DNA of 57,980 bases from Porphyromonas sp. (GTDB lineage: Bacteria > Bacteroidota > Bacteroidia > Bacteroidales > Porphyromonadaceae), in contig JASBZK010000010.1 of assembly GCA_029983505.1 (NCBI GenBank), positions 1 to 57,980 of the forward strand. The letters run 5' to 3'. Within the stretch, counting starts at the first letter, position 1; each line of letters starts with the position of its first letter. Below, one piece after another: positions 1 through 8,965 of the stretch. The notes under the pieces are model-generated. The model had not been told where the DNA came from. It searched no databases and saw only the letters and a list, made by a program, of their open reading frames with translations. The translations under genes and the position numbers were made by a program.

Positions 1-1
1 G

Positions 2-74
2 AGCCTCTTGTCGGACTCGAACCAACGACCGACTGATTACAAATCAGTTGCTCTACCAACTGAGCTAAAGAGGC
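2..74 (-). tRNA. tRNA-Thr (anticodon TGT)
   Basis: Read on the minus strand this folds as a complete 73-nt cloverleaf. The acceptor arms are GCCTCTT and AAGAGGC, the D arm holds AGCTCAGTTGGTAGAGC, the anticodon loop is TTTGTAA (anticodon TGT, Thr), and the T arm contains GGTTCGAGTCC. The discriminator base is T, as is usual for tRNA-Thr. CCA is not encoded. It starts four bases after the SRP RNA, so the two are probably one transcript that is then processed. Confidence 0.95.
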
Positions 75-78
75 GGGT

Positions 79-175
79 GGGCAAGCTGACTACATCGCGC
101 CGCTACAACCGGTTGCCCTTGCTGCGGTCAAGCCCTGGGGGAGTTCGCCGGGAGCTGGCCGTGTAGGACTTGCCC
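79..175 (-). ncRNA. ffs: SRP RNA (4.5S-like signal recognition particle RNA)
   Basis: The minus strand folds into one long hairpin whose ends pair (GGGCAAG at 175-169 with CTTGCCC at 85-79, then CTACA with TGTAG). At the tip is the SRP domain IV signature: CCAGG on the 5' side faces GCAGCAAGG on the 3' side, the symmetric loop bound by Ffh. The apical loop reads CUUG/UUGA where GGAA is usual. The length of about 97 nt suits a bacterial small SRP RNA. A TACATTTG box lies 14 nt upstream. The identification rests on the motif and fold by eye, not on a covariance-model search. Confidence 0.8.
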
Positions 176-189
176 GTATTTTAGTGGTG

Positions 190-197
190 CAAATGTA
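190..197 (-). promoter_or_regulatory. Bacteroidetes -7 box (TACATTTG) for ffs and tRNA-Thr
   Basis: TACATTTG on the minus strand matches the TAnnTTTG -7 consensus. Start of transcription about 7 nt downstream would fall close to the first base of the SRP RNA. A TTTG lies further upstream but at 12 nt, shorter than the usual spacing to the -33 box. Confidence 0.55.
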
Positions 198-289
198 CCA
201 CGAATTCTCCAAACTGCCTAATCACGACCGTTCGCCTCGGTCGTAGAAGACATAGAAGGCGACGAAAAGAGCCCCCAATCCCCGGGAAA

Positions 290-463
290 GAGACCTTTGA
301 AAAAGGACTCGGGATACAAAAACGTCAGTTTTTCGTATGAGACTTTGCAGAATGCCTCAGATGCAAGGCGCTGAGGCTGAGGGCGACGGGAGTGTACTCT
401 CGTACACGACCAAGCCCGAATGCCGATAGTAACGCAGCAGATGAGGTATTATGCAAAGGTCTC
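290..463. mobile_element. MITE-like element, copy 1 (about 174 bp)
   Basis: The element begins GAGACCTTTGAAAAAGG and ends GCAAAGGTCTC, giving 10-bp terminal inverted repeats (GAGACCTTTG). Inside, GAGACTTTGCAGAATGCCTC at 340-359 is an inverted near-copy of the right-hand end, so an inner unit (340-463) has inverted repeats of about 21 bp. A second copy at 37199-37399 shares both arms but has an unrelated centre. No transposase is encoded. The flanks here show only AAA on both sides, so the target duplication is uncertain. The ends recall IS5-group termini from memory; this was not checked. Confidence 0.7.
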
Positions 464-470
464 AAAAATT

Positions 471-551
471 TGGTACGTACCGAGAAAGAATCCCCGGTAC
501 GTATCTCGTCACAAAACCGGTACGTGCAAAACGCTCGCCTCGGTACGTACC
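471..551. repeat. TAC-NN-ACCG hairpin-repeat cluster 1
   Basis: Four motif units lie here: GGTACGTACCGAGA (472-485), GGTACGTATCTC (496-507), GGTACGTGC (519-527) and CGGTACGTACC (541-551). The first pairs with the second, and also with the last, so alternative hairpins are possible. The cluster sits 26 bp beyond the stop codon of the Omp28 lipoprotein gene, where it could end transcription of that minus-strand operon. It shares the stretch GAGAA-GAATCCCCGGTACG with the cluster at 48845. Confidence 0.75.
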
Positions 552-577
552 AAACTATAAGGAGACTTCGGGTAAGA

Positions 578-2632
578 TCAGAGCTCGACCTTAACGGCAT
601 CCAGGAAGATCTTCGAAGTGGCATCCATCACGATGGCGATGACTTCACAGTCGTCGGGCAGCAGACTTTTCACCTTCGGCAGAGACAGCGTCTCGCTGTA
701 AGCCTTTCCCGGCTCGTAGGGGGTACCCCAGTCTCCGTTGAGCGAGCCTCGGAAGATGTTATTATGCGTGTACTGTGTCCCCATAGTGGCCTGATAAGCA
801 ACGATGTTGTTTTGCACGACCCAGAAGAGGACCTTCACGTGAGGATGACCGGCAAGCGAGCTTTGGCTCGTGGGGTTGGATTGGAAGTTGACCTTTACTT
901 TATCGCTTCCTACTCTTTCCACGGACAGCTTGGACTTCACGAGGGGGACTTTTTCAATCCTTTCGCGGAATTTGTCATACTTATCTTCCGAGGAATATCT
1001 GTCGTTATTGATAAAATAAGTAGGGTATCCGCCCGGTCCCAAATGGCTGTTATAAGCTTTGCGGGAGTCGTCTCCGAGAAGATCCTCTGTGTAGCACGTT
1101 GGTATGCCGTGAACAACGACCAAAATCATGTGCGGATTAAGTTTCAGTTCCTGCTCATGCAGATCGTTCATGGTATGGATACAGTGTGGACACCATTGTG
1201 CCGTAAACTCCATAACCACGATGTTGGACTTATTCTCGTCCTTATTGTCCTCCGGGAAAGGGGCGGGTTTCTCCGGCACTGCGGGAACCGGTGGGACGGG
1301 ACCCGGGACAGGTGCGGGCGGAACGGGAGTGGAAGGATTCCTCTCGGGGACGTAATCGTAGCGGAGGTCAAACGTCCCCGCGACTTTCCCTTCCGCCGAA
1401 AGCGTCACCCGCACGCGGTAGGTCTCGGCTTTGGACTGCCTCTCCCCTTTCAGTCCGAGGTGGACGGTGACGATACTGCTCGGAGAGAGGATCCAATCGT
1501 TGTACGAATAGGTTTTGGGCAAGCCTTCCAGAGTGACACACTGCTCGAGGCAGACGCTGAAGAAACCCCAGTCTGCCTCGTCCTTGTGGTCTATGGCTTC
1601 CACTTTGACGTCATACTTCGCCCCCGTGGTGCCGCCTTTTACCGAAATAAGGGAAGTCTCCAGCTCGATAGCGTCCTCTTTGTGGTGCGCGATGAGCGCG
1701 GGGGCTATCTCTTCGCCGGACTTGTACGCCTTATCGCCGCAGACGAAAGTGAGGGGTAGAGAGGGCGCGGGCTTAGGCACGTCTGTCCCCGTTTCTCCGC
1801 CCCCTTCGCTCTCCTCGATGGGCTTGCCGAGTGCGCGGATTCCGGCTTCAAGAATCTCCTCGGTCTCGGCGTTGGAGACGAAAGCCACGACTTTGGCATA
1901 CTTGAGGTTGGCGGTCTCGGGAGCTATCCGGACCGTCTCTCTGACCGGCGTCCCCGGGGTGTACGCTTTCTTCTCGAGCAGTACCTTTCGGAGGACATTA
2001 CGGTGGAGGAATCGGGGATTCTCCTTATCCAAGACCTTCTGCCCCGAGTATAGGTCTTCGACGAGCCAGACCGTGAGGGAAAGGCGGGAAGGCAGGGGCG
2101 AGGACGGGGTGGCTTTCGAGCCGGTCACCGCGTACGTCAGGGTACCGTCCTCGTGCGTCGCTTCGACGGAGAGGCGGAGGACAGCCGGAGCGGAGACGGA
2201 TTTACTGATGAGCTCCGGCCAGAGCGCACGCTTATTCGAGTAGCGGTTGCCGTCCGAAGCAAGCACCCGGCGGTTGACCATAATGCACGGCACCGCGGTA
2301 GGGAGTGAGAAGTGGCGGAAAAGTCGGTCGGCCTCTTCGTTTTCGAGGGTCCGGCGGGTCTGTCCGGTACTCTTGGCGTGGAGTGCCACAGTGATGACGC
2401 GGTCGGGGTGAAGCGATACCTGCTCGTGAAGGAGTTCGGCCGCGTCGGGGCAATTGACGCAGTTCTGACCGGTGTACTCCTCTATGAGGATTGTGCTTTG
2501 GAGCTCGGGAGAGCCGTTTTGCCCGGAGAGCTTTTCCCAGCGGGCGTCTTCGTCTATTTTCCCCGAGCAACCCGCAAGGAGAGAGACGCCGGAGACAAGG
2601 AGGGCAAAGAGGGAGAGTTTGTGACTGTGCAT
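578..2632 (-). CDS. Omp28-related lipoprotein with two thioredoxin-fold domains
   Basis: The 684-residue product starts with a lipoprotein signal peptide (SLLAGC, Cys22). An Omp28-type thioredoxin-like domain follows with CVNC at 58-61, then a middle domain at about 290-430, a Pro-rich linker (about 433-460), and a second thioredoxin-like domain with WCPHC at 480-484. Both CxxC pairs are intact, so a redox or disulfide-handling role at the outer membrane or cell surface is plausible, though Omp28 was first described as a surface adhesin. It is the last gene of a three-gene minus-strand module after TlpA and DUF6029, 22 bp from its neighbour. The exact substrate is unknown. Confidence 0.82.
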   Translation of the reverse strand: MHSHKLSLFALLVSGVSLLAGCSGKIDEDARWEKLSGQNGSPELQSTILIEEYTGQNCVNCPDAAELLHEQVSLHPDRVITVALHAKSTGQTRRTLENEEADRLFRHFSLPTAVPCIMVNRRVLASDGNRYSNKRALWPELISKSVSAPAVLRLSVEATHEDGTLTYAVTGSKATPSSPLPSRLSLTVWLVEDLYSGQKVLDKENPRFLHRNVLRKVLLEKKAYTPGTPVRETVRIAPETANLKYAKVVAFVSNAETEEILEAGIRALGKPIEESEGGGETGTDVPKPAPSLPLTFVCGDKAYKSGEEIAPALIAHHKEDAIELETSLISVKGGTTGAKYDVKVEAIDHKDEADWGFFSVCLEQCVTLEGLPKTYSYNDWILSPSSIVTVHLGLKGERQSKAETYRVRVTLSAEGKVAGTFDLRYDYVPERNPSTPVPPAPVPGPVPPVPAVPEKPAPFPEDNKDENKSNIVVMEFTAQWCPHCIHTMNDLHEQELKLNPHMILVVVHGIPTCYTEDLLGDDSRKAYNSHLGPGGYPTYFINNDRYSSEDKYDKFRERIEKVPLVKSKLSVERVGSDKVKVNFQSNPTSQSSLAGHPHVKVLFWVVQNNIVAYQATMGTQYTHNNIFRGSLNGDWGTPYEPGKAYSETLSLPKVKSLLPDDCEVIAIVMDATSKIFLDAVKVEL

Positions 2633-2654
2633 ATTTATCTATGGATGGTACAAG

Positions 2655-4358
2655 TCAGAGCGCTACGGAATAGGTGAGATAAAGACCCCGGGTGGCGGGC
2701 ATATAGCGGCAGACCCCGCCGGAGCAATTGACCCCGTCCACTGTCTTGCCGTAGGAGAGCTGGAGGCGGTGTGCCTCTCCGGACCACGCGACACTCCCCA
2801 TATAGAAGTGTTCTTTCGTCACACCGGCATTCCAGAGGTCACTAATGGAGAAAACGAAATGGGGCGCCAAGGCACACTCCACAAGACCGAAGAGCCAATC
2901 GCCTTCGGCCTCACGGCTCATAAAATACTGGAGTTCGGTACGGAGGGTGACTTTTGGGGAGAGTTTGTGCTTACCCTCGTATACAAAGATATGGCTGTTG
3001 ATGACGGGATCCGCACCGGCGTGCCCTTCGATGGCGAGCCTGTTGTAGCTCTGATTCAGATAGGAGAGGCTCATCGTGTAGGAGCGGGAGAACTTCTTCG
3101 TGACCTCCAAGTCGAAGTCGTGAAAGAGCGGGTCGCCAAGACCGAAGAAAGAGCTCTCCAAGCCATTAGTGCCGATGAGGTCGGAAGCGGTCGGTGTTCC
3201 TTGTCCGTCCGGGGACACCGGCTCTTTCTTTGTCCCGCGGACGACGGAAGCGGATGCCCTCATCGACAGGCCATAGCGTCCGCCGAGGGGCGTACCTTTG
3301 GGGAACTTGGTCGCAAAATCCGCCTGAAAGCTCCACTCTCCCAAGGGCTGAGTGGCGTAGGCGTAAAAGGCGGCCAGCCTGTAGGTGTGCTGCCTGGTGA
3401 AAGGGCGAAGAAAATTGACCTTGAGGTCGTTGTCTCCCGCGGTACGCTCGGAGCGGAAGTCGAAGTTCTCTGCGCGCCTCACCCCGAGGAAAAGGCTCGA
3501 GTGACGCCAGAGGTAGCTTGCCGTCAGCATCACGGCGGATCCGGGGCGGTAGACGAAGCCGTTGAGCACAGAGGGGTCGTCTCCCTTTCGGGCGTACTCG
3601 GCGTAGACGTTCCAGTCGTTTTGGGAGAGCGAGAGACGCGCCGACCACGCCGAGACATTCACGGGCTGTCTGAGGCGATAGAGGGTGCCGTTCATCACCC
3701 GCGAAATCTCGTCCTCTGCTTCGTGCTTGAGCACGTACGAGCCGCCTATGCGGAGGGAGAGGGGATCCGTATTTTCGCCCTTTTGGAAAAAAGAAAGCGG
3801 GGCAATCTCGGCATCCGCTCCGTAGAGACTGCCTCTGTCTTGAGCAAAAAGCCTCCAACCTCGGTCAAAATGGTTACGCTGCTGTCCGCCCAAGACCTTG
3901 AGGGAAAAGGCATCGCGGTAGGCGTAGGCAAGACGGGCGCCTCGGATGCTGTTGTCGATGCCGAGGGCTCTGTCCTCGTAGGCGCGGAGCAAGAGACCGG
4001 AGCCAAACTGCTCATAGACATCGCCCAGCGTGAGGCTCACTCCTTCGTAGCGACCGGTGAGTGCCACAAACGGCAGCCCCCACCCTCTTTCCGCCTCTCT
4101 GCCGGGCAAAGGGTGCGAAAGCTCTTCGAAGCGCAGCGAAAGGTCGACAAACCGGGTGCCGACGCTGCCTGTGAGGTAACTACCGGAGTAAAAGCCCTTA
4201 GTCTCCTGCATCGTGGAGTAGTGCATCTCCGTGTCGAGACCGAAGCGGGCGTACATCCCGCCGTCTTGGGCAAAAAGCGGCAGGGACAGGAGGGAGAAGA
4301 ACAGAGCGAGTAGTCGCGTGTTTATTTTTGGGTGGGGATCTTTTGGGAAAGGTCTCAT
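2655..4358 (-). CDS. DUF6029 family outer-membrane protein
   Basis: Start chosen at 4358, where the protein (567 residues) begins MRPFPKDPHPK followed by a signal peptide ending LPLFAQ; the reading frame is open 30 codons further upstream but that part runs toward repeat-like DNA. The mature part is rich in alternating aromatic and polar strands and ends with YLTYSVAL, an aliphatic/aromatic C-terminus typical of beta-barrels. I recognise it as the DUF6029 type found in Bacteroidetes beside TlpA and Omp28-like genes. No catalytic motif is visible. Inference: a porin-like or assembly partner of the two thioredoxin-fold proteins around it. Confidence 0.72.
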   Translation of the reverse strand: MRPFPKDPHPKINTRLLALFFSLLSLPLFAQDGGMYARFGLDTEMHYSTMQETKGFYSGSYLTGSVGTRFVDLSLRFEELSHPLPGREAERGWGLPFVALTGRYEGVSLTLGDVYEQFGSGLLLRAYEDRALGIDNSIRGARLAYAYRDAFSLKVLGGQQRNHFDRGWRLFAQDRGSLYGADAEIAPLSFFQKGENTDPLSLRIGGSYVLKHEAEDEISRVMNGTLYRLRQPVNVSAWSARLSLSQNDWNVYAEYARKGDDPSVLNGFVYRPGSAVMLTASYLWRHSSLFLGVRRAENFDFRSERTAGDNDLKVNFLRPFTRQHTYRLAAFYAYATQPLGEWSFQADFATKFPKGTPLGGRYGLSMRASASVVRGTKKEPVSPDGQGTPTASDLIGTNGLESSFFGLGDPLFHDFDLEVTKKFSRSYTMSLSYLNQSYNRLAIEGHAGADPVINSHIFVYEGKHKLSPKVTLRTELQYFMSREAEGDWLFGLVECALAPHFVFSISDLWNAGVTKEHFYMGSVAWSGEAHRLQLSYGKTVDGVNCSGGVCRYMPATRGLYLTYSVAL

Positions 4359-4440
4359 ATCCGGGAAAATAAGTCTGTGCGAAAAAGGGGGACACGGGGG
4401 ACAGGCCAAAAAGATCTTTTTGCCCCGTACCACAAGCTCA

Positions 4441-4507
4441 TTTGTCACAGACCGAGGCGATCGTTTTGGTCCGTATCTCTTTCGGCTCGTGCATAGGGAC
4501 CTGTGAC
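4441..4507. repeat. Degenerate TAC-NN-ACCG repeat (cluster 2)
   Basis: CACAGACCGAGG and, inverted, TTTTGGTCCGTATCTC form a weaker version of the dispersed repeat between the tlpA-like gene and the DUF6029 gene. An outer inverted repeat, TGTCACAG at the left and CTGTGACA at the right, encloses it. It lies inside the presumed operon, so it may act as an attenuator or RNA processing site rather than a full stop. Confidence 0.5.
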
Positions 4508-4524
4508 AGGCAAGGGGGCAGCGG

Positions 4525-5031
4525 TTATTTCGATTGGGGCAAATGCTTCCGGATCACTTCTATGATCTCCGACTCTCCGCCGTCCACGTAACCGGTGCCT
4601 CGGTGGATGAGCTCGCCGCGCCCGTCAAAGACGAAAAGCGACGGCACCATAGCGACATTCATTGCGCGCTTTAAGTCGCCGTTGGCATCGGAGAGAATGG
4701 TATACGCCCAATCGTGGGCACGGGCGAGAGGCTTGACTTTTTGGACATCCGCCCCCTCGTCTATGGATACGGCGTAAATCGTCACCCCTGTCTCTTCCTG
4801 CCACTCCTCGTAGACTTCCGCGACGGCATCAAGCTCACGGAGACAGGGTTTGCACCAAGTGGCAAAGAAACTGATGACGAAAGGCTTCCCCTCCGTCCTC
4901 AGGGTCTCCGTGCGTACGGGAGCGCCGTCGAGGTCTTTGACGACTACGGAAGGCAAGTCCTGCGCCGGGGAGGGAAGGATTCCGCCGAAGAGGAGCATCA
5001 GTCCGAAGATGGTTTTCAGCAATGAATTCAT
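4525..5031 (-). CDS. TlpA-like periplasmic thioredoxin (thiol-disulfide oxidoreductase)
   Basis: Start chosen at 5031 (168 residues), where MNSLLKTIFGLMLLFGG begins a signal peptide ending SPAQ; the frame is open 16 codons further upstream but those lack signal character. The mature domain is a TlpA/ResA-type thioredoxin fold with FFATWCKPC (Cys60, Cys63), the cis-Pro loop VAMVPSLFVFD, and a C-terminal helix. It probably reduces disulfides in exported proteins, here most likely the Omp28 lipoprotein two genes downstream. A TACCTTTG box at 5084-5077 lies 46 bp upstream of the start and probably drives the module. Confidence 0.85.
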   Translation of the reverse strand: MNSLLKTIFGLMLLFGGILPSPAQDLPSVVVKDLDGAPVRTETLRTEGKPFVISFFATWCKPCLRELDAVAEVYEEWQEETGVTIYAVSIDEGADVQKVKPLARAHDWAYTILSDANGDLKRAMNVAMVPSLFVFDGRGELIHRGTGYVDGGESEIIEVIRKHLPQSK

Positions 5032-5076
5032 AGTTGGCTGTCTGTTTTTGTGACGATATTCACGAGTACCGGACTG

Positions 5077-5084
5077 CAAAGGTA
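5077..5084 (-). promoter_or_regulatory. -7 box TACCTTTG upstream of the tlpA-like module
   Basis: TACCTTTG on the minus strand matches TAnnTTTG and lies 46 bp from the chosen start of the thioredoxin gene. No clear TTTG at -33 was found. Confidence 0.45.
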
Positions 5085-5207
5085 GCTTAATCCCTACACT
5101 TTGCCTGCACTCTTGTGCCCCTCCCGACCGTGAAGAGCCGGGCGTCTTATAGGGGGTGCAAAAACGGCAAAGCCCGGATGTCTATAAAGTGTTTCGTTTA
5201 TTTTTCT

Positions 5208-5215
5208 TACATTTG
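5208..5215 (+). promoter_or_regulatory. -7 box TACATTTG upstream of the first susC
   Basis: TACATTTG matches TAnnTTTG, 137 bp upstream of the SusC start, in the AT-rich part of the 320-bp region between the divergent tlpA-like and susC genes. It would give a leader of about 130 nt. The rest of that gap holds nothing else I can name. Confidence 0.35.
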
Positions 5216-5352
5216 TTTGCAGTTGACAAATGACGTACTACGAATGCAAACTATATTTCCGGACTGCATTTCGGGTCTTTGGAAGATTTGTCCCGATCCT
5301 GCTTATTCCATAAAATTTTATACACTTCAATAATCAACAAGTCAAGAGAGCT

Positions 5353-8300
5353 ATGAGCGATCCCTCCGCAAATTTGCTTCCGAAGAGACTTCTTCGATCT
5401 CTGCTTTGGACCTTATTGTTCCTCTCGGGGACAACGGGTCTTTTTGCCCAAAGTCCGCGCACTGCAGTCACGATGAACTTCAGCGACGCGTCCCTAAGGG
5501 AGGTCTTGACCTCCATCGAATCACAGACCGATTACGACATCGTACTCTCGCCACCCGACGTCCTCGACGGCATCAGTAAGCACGTCCGCGTCATTGTGAC
5601 CGGCGGCAGCGTGAGGAGCGTGCTGGACGGTATTTTCAAGAATACGCCCCTGAAGTATACCATCGACGGATTGAAAATAACCGTCACCTCCAAGGAGAGC
5701 AACTGGGTTATCCTCAGAGGTAAAGTCCTCGACAGCGACGGACTCCCCCTCCCGGGAGCAAACGTGCGGGTGAAAGGCTCCAACCGCGGAGCGACGACGG
5801 ACGCGGACGGTAACTATTCGCTTAAAGTGGAGAGCCTCAAAAGCCTCGTCCTCGTCTACTCGTTCGTCGGGATGAAGTCCCAGGAAGTGAAGCCCCAATC
5901 GACAACCGTCACCGTCACGCTTCAAGACGACGCCCGCACGCTCAAAGGTGTGGAAGTCGAGAGCACCGGATACCAAGACATCGACAAACGCCTCTCCACC
6001 TCCTCTGTCGTCACGGTAAAAGCCGCCGACGTGCTCACGAGCAATGTCTCCACTATCGACAATATGCTCCTCGGCAAAATCCCCGGTATGACCGTCCTCA
6101 CCGACGTATCCACACCCGGAGCCGCAGCCAAGATACGCGTCCGCGGCGTCTCCACCCTCTCCGGCAGTCGCGAGCCGCTCTGGGTCGTGGACGGCATCAT
6201 CCTCGATGACCCCGTCCCCCTCTCTGCCGAAGAAATAAACTCCCTCGACAACATCAACCTCATCGGTAACGCCATCTCCGGACTTAACCCGATGGACATC
6301 GAGAAAATAGACATCCTCAAAGACGCCGCAGCCACCGCCATATACGGGGTACGCGCCGCCAACGGCGTCATCGTCGTCACGACAAAGAAAGGATCGGAAG
6401 GACGCTTCTCACTCTCCTACAGCGGAAGCCTTACTTTTGAGCAAAAGCCGAACTACGGTCAGATGAACCTCATGAACTCCCAAGAGCGCATCGCCGTCTC
6501 CAAAGAGATCCAAAAGCGCGCCCTGCCCTTCCCCTTCACCGTCTCCCGCGTGGGTTACGAGGGACTCCTGATGGACTACTACGACCGGACACTCACTGAG
6601 GAGCAATTTCTGCAGGAAGTAAAGAAGCTCGAAGAGACGAACACGGACTGGTTCGACATCCTGCACCAAAACTCGCTCCAACAGCGCCACAACGTCTCCG
6701 TCTCCGGAGGCACGCGGGGACTTACCTACTACGCTTCCGGCAACATTACGGTGAACCCCGACGTCGTCAAAGACAAGGGCGTGACCAATTACTCCGGTAT
6801 GCTGAAGCTCAACTTTAACCCCTCCAACAAAATCTCGGCACAGCTGCAGGCGCGCGTCAACGGCTCAGACAAAGAGTACACGTACCCTACCGTCTCGCCT
6901 TACGAGTACGCCTATAATACGTCGAGAGCCATCCCCGCCTTCGACGACGCTGGGAACCGGGTCTTCTACAACGACCAGCAGGGTACCCTCACCCAGCTCC
7001 GCTTCAACATGATGAACGAGCTCGACCACTCCGGACAGACCGTGAAAAGCAATGGCTTTAACGTCGTCGGCTTCCTCGAATACCGTCCCTTCACCGACTT
7101 CAAGATCAATACCACCTTCGGGGTGAATGCCGCCAATACCACGGAGAAAACGTGGTTCGACGAACAGTCCTACGAAGCTTCCAAGCTCCGAAGAATAAAC
7201 CTCGGAGACCCCTGGCCTTCCGCTCCCGCCTGGAAGGAAGAGCAGGCCATCCTGCCCTATGGCGGACTGCTTCGCTCACGCAACTACCAAAACCTCAGCT
7301 GGCAATGGCGCGCCCAAGTGATCTACAACTGGCGCTTCCTCCCCGAGCACGTACTCTCCATCAACGCGGGTCCGGAGTTCCGCTCCATCCGGTACACAGG
7401 ACTCAATTCCACGCAGTACGGGTATCTTCCCGACCGCGGTGAGTCTTTTATGTTCATCAATCCCGCAGAGTGGCCGGCGTACAATAAGGTACTCCAGGAC
7501 ACGCCCGACCTGATCACGAACCGCCTCTCGAACTTCATATCCCTCTTCGCCAACCTAACCTATTCCTACCGGATGAGGTACGTGATGACGTTCAATGTCC
7601 GTGCGGAAGGGTCGAATAAGTTCGGCCAAGACCCCAAAGCGCGCTTCTTGCCGATATGGTCTCTCTCCGGGAGATGGAACATCCACAACGAGGACTTCAT
7701 GAAAGACGCGACGTGGGTCAATATGCTCGCCGTGAAGGCTTCCTACGGCTTGCAGGGCAATGTGAGCGACGAGCAGACGCCTAACCTCATTATGCGTTTC
7801 GGCGAGTACGATCCGGTCTCCGGCCTCTTCCAAAGCCACATCTCCACTCTGCCGAACCCCCTTCTGAGGTGGGAGAAAAACACTTCTTACAACCTCGGTT
7901 TCGAGACCGCGCTCTTCGATAACCGGCTCACTTTTACCTTCGACTACTACCGCCGCATCGGTACGGATCAGCTCATCAATAAGTCCGTGTCGAAGACGGT
8001 GGGGATGAACAGTATCCAGATCAACGCCGGTACGCTCAAAAACGAAGGCTTCGACTTTATGCTCACCGCCGTGCCGTTCCGTACGAAAGACTGGACTTGG
8101 ACGCTCTCGCTCAACGGCGCACGCAACACAAACGTCGTCACCGACGGTGGCGTAAACTCCGAGATCACGTACCGCGATTACCTCAATGGCACCATCATCC
8201 GCAACGGTCTCCCGGTGAATACCTTCTTCTCCTACCGCTTCGACGGGCTCTCGGACGGCACACAGAAAGACGTCAAAGGGTATGACCTCGCGCCCGGTAT

Positions 8301-8961
8301 GCCTCTCTTCAAAGGGCTTGAGACGGAGCGCAAAGAAGGGGAGACGAAAGAGGAGTTTTTCGCCGCCGTACTCACGGAGAGCGGACAGCGTGTCCCCGTC
8401 TCTCAGGGCGGTATCGGCACATCGCTCAGATGGAAAGACCTTACCCTCAACCTCTTTTTCAGCTACAGTGTCGGCAATAAAGTCCGCCTCAATAACCTCT
8501 ACGACAACTCGGGTCAGAAAACCCCGAAGCCCCAGCAGAATCTCTCCAAAGACCTCGTGGACAGGTGGCAGAAGCCCGGTGACGAAGCCACGACCAACAT
8601 ACCGGCGCTCAGCTCCGAGCCTCTCGACGACGTGATGTTCCGCCGGAGCATCGCCGGTGGCGGTCCCGCGTTCCCCTACGACTTCGCGCTCAACCGCTGG
8701 CAGATGTACAATTACTCCGACCTCCGCGTCGTCGACGGCTCTCACCTCCGCCTCCGAACGGCCTCCCTCTCCTACAATGTCCCCCGGGAGTGGATACAGG
8801 GACTTGGTCTCTCTTATGCGAATGTCCGTCTCGAAGGCTACAACCTCTTCCTCTGGGCTTCCAAAGACCTCAAAGGTCAGGATCCGGCGCAGATGAGCTT
8901 TGGCTCACGCTCCGTGCCGCCACTGCCCTCTTACGCTCTTACGCTCAACCTCTCTTTCTGA
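5353..8961 (+). CDS. SusC/RagA-type TonB-dependent outer-membrane transporter
   Basis: A full-length 1202-residue protein. A signal peptide (ending GLFAQ) is followed by an STN domain (about 40-110), a carboxypeptidase-regulatory-like beta-sandwich (VLDSDGLPLPGANVRVKG, about 125-200), a plug domain (SSVVTVKAADVLTSN onward, with the SusC-type GVRAANGVIVVTTKKG strand) and a long barrel ending LTLNLSF. SusC proteins form a lidded pore with SusD and import ligands using TonB energy. The STN domain often marks members that signal to an anti-sigma factor, but no sigma/anti-sigma pair lies next to it. SusD starts 4 bp after its stop. The metallopeptidase genes downstream suggest peptides rather than glycans as cargo; that is inference. 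Confidence 0.95.
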   Translation: MSDPSANLLPKRLLRSLLWTLLFLSGTTGLFAQSPRTAVTMNFSDASLREVLTSIESQTDYDIVLSPPDVLDGISKHVRVIVTGGSVRSVLDGIFKNTPLKYTIDGLKITVTSKESNWVILRGKVLDSDGLPLPGANVRVKGSNRGATTDADGNYSLKVESLKSLVLVYSFVGMKSQEVKPQSTTVTVTLQDDARTLKGVEVESTGYQDIDKRLSTSSVVTVKAADVLTSNVSTIDNMLLGKIPGMTVLTDVSTPGAAAKIRVRGVSTLSGSREPLWVVDGIILDDPVPLSAEEINSLDNINLIGNAISGLNPMDIEKIDILKDAAATAIYGVRAANGVIVVTTKKGSEGRFSLSYSGSLTFEQKPNYGQMNLMNSQERIAVSKEIQKRALPFPFTVSRVGYEGLLMDYYDRTLTEEQFLQEVKKLEETNTDWFDILHQNSLQQRHNVSVSGGTRGLTYYASGNITVNPDVVKDKGVTNYSGMLKLNFNPSNKISAQLQARVNGSDKEYTYPTVSPYEYAYNTSRAIPAFDDAGNRVFYNDQQGTLTQLRFNMMNELDHSGQTVKSNGFNVVGFLEYRPFTDFKINTTFGVNAANTTEKTWFDEQSYEASKLRRINLGDPWPSAPAWKEEQAILPYGGLLRSRNYQNLSWQWRAQVIYNWRFLPEHVLSINAGPEFRSIRYTGLNSTQYGYLPDRGESFMFINPAEWPAYNKVLQDTPDLITNRLSNFISLFANLTYSYRMRYVMTFNVRAEGSNKFGQDPKARFLPIWSLSGRWNIHNEDFMKDATWVNMLAVKASYGLQGNVSDEQTPNLIMRFGEYDPVSGLFQSHISTLPNPLLRWEKNTSYNLGFETALFDNRLTFTFDYYRRIGTDQLINKSVSKTVGMNSIQINAGTLKNEGFDFMLTAVPFRTKDWTWTLSLNGARNTNVVTDGGVNSEITYRDYLNGTIIRNGLPVNTFFSYRFDGLSDGTQKDVKGYDLAPGMPLFKGLETERKEGETKEEFFAAVLTESGQRVPVSQGGIGTSLRWKDLTLNLFFSYSVGNKVRLNNLYDNSGQKTPKPQQNLSKDLVDRWQKPGDEATTNIPALSSEPLDDVMFRRSIAGGGPAFPYDFALNRWQMYNYSDLRVVDGSHLRLRTASLSYNVPREWIQGLGLSYANVRLEGYNLFLWASKDLKGQDPAQMSFGSRSVPPLPSYALTLNLSF

Positions 8962-8965
8962 CCCT

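Noticed and set aside
2769..4313. Long open frame of 514 codons on the plus strand opposite the DUF6029 gene
   Set aside because: It is antisense to a gene with a signal peptide and family resemblance, and its product lacks any domain. GC-rich codon use gives many such shadows here (also 392-1759 plus, 46879-48681 minus and 56755-57975 minus).
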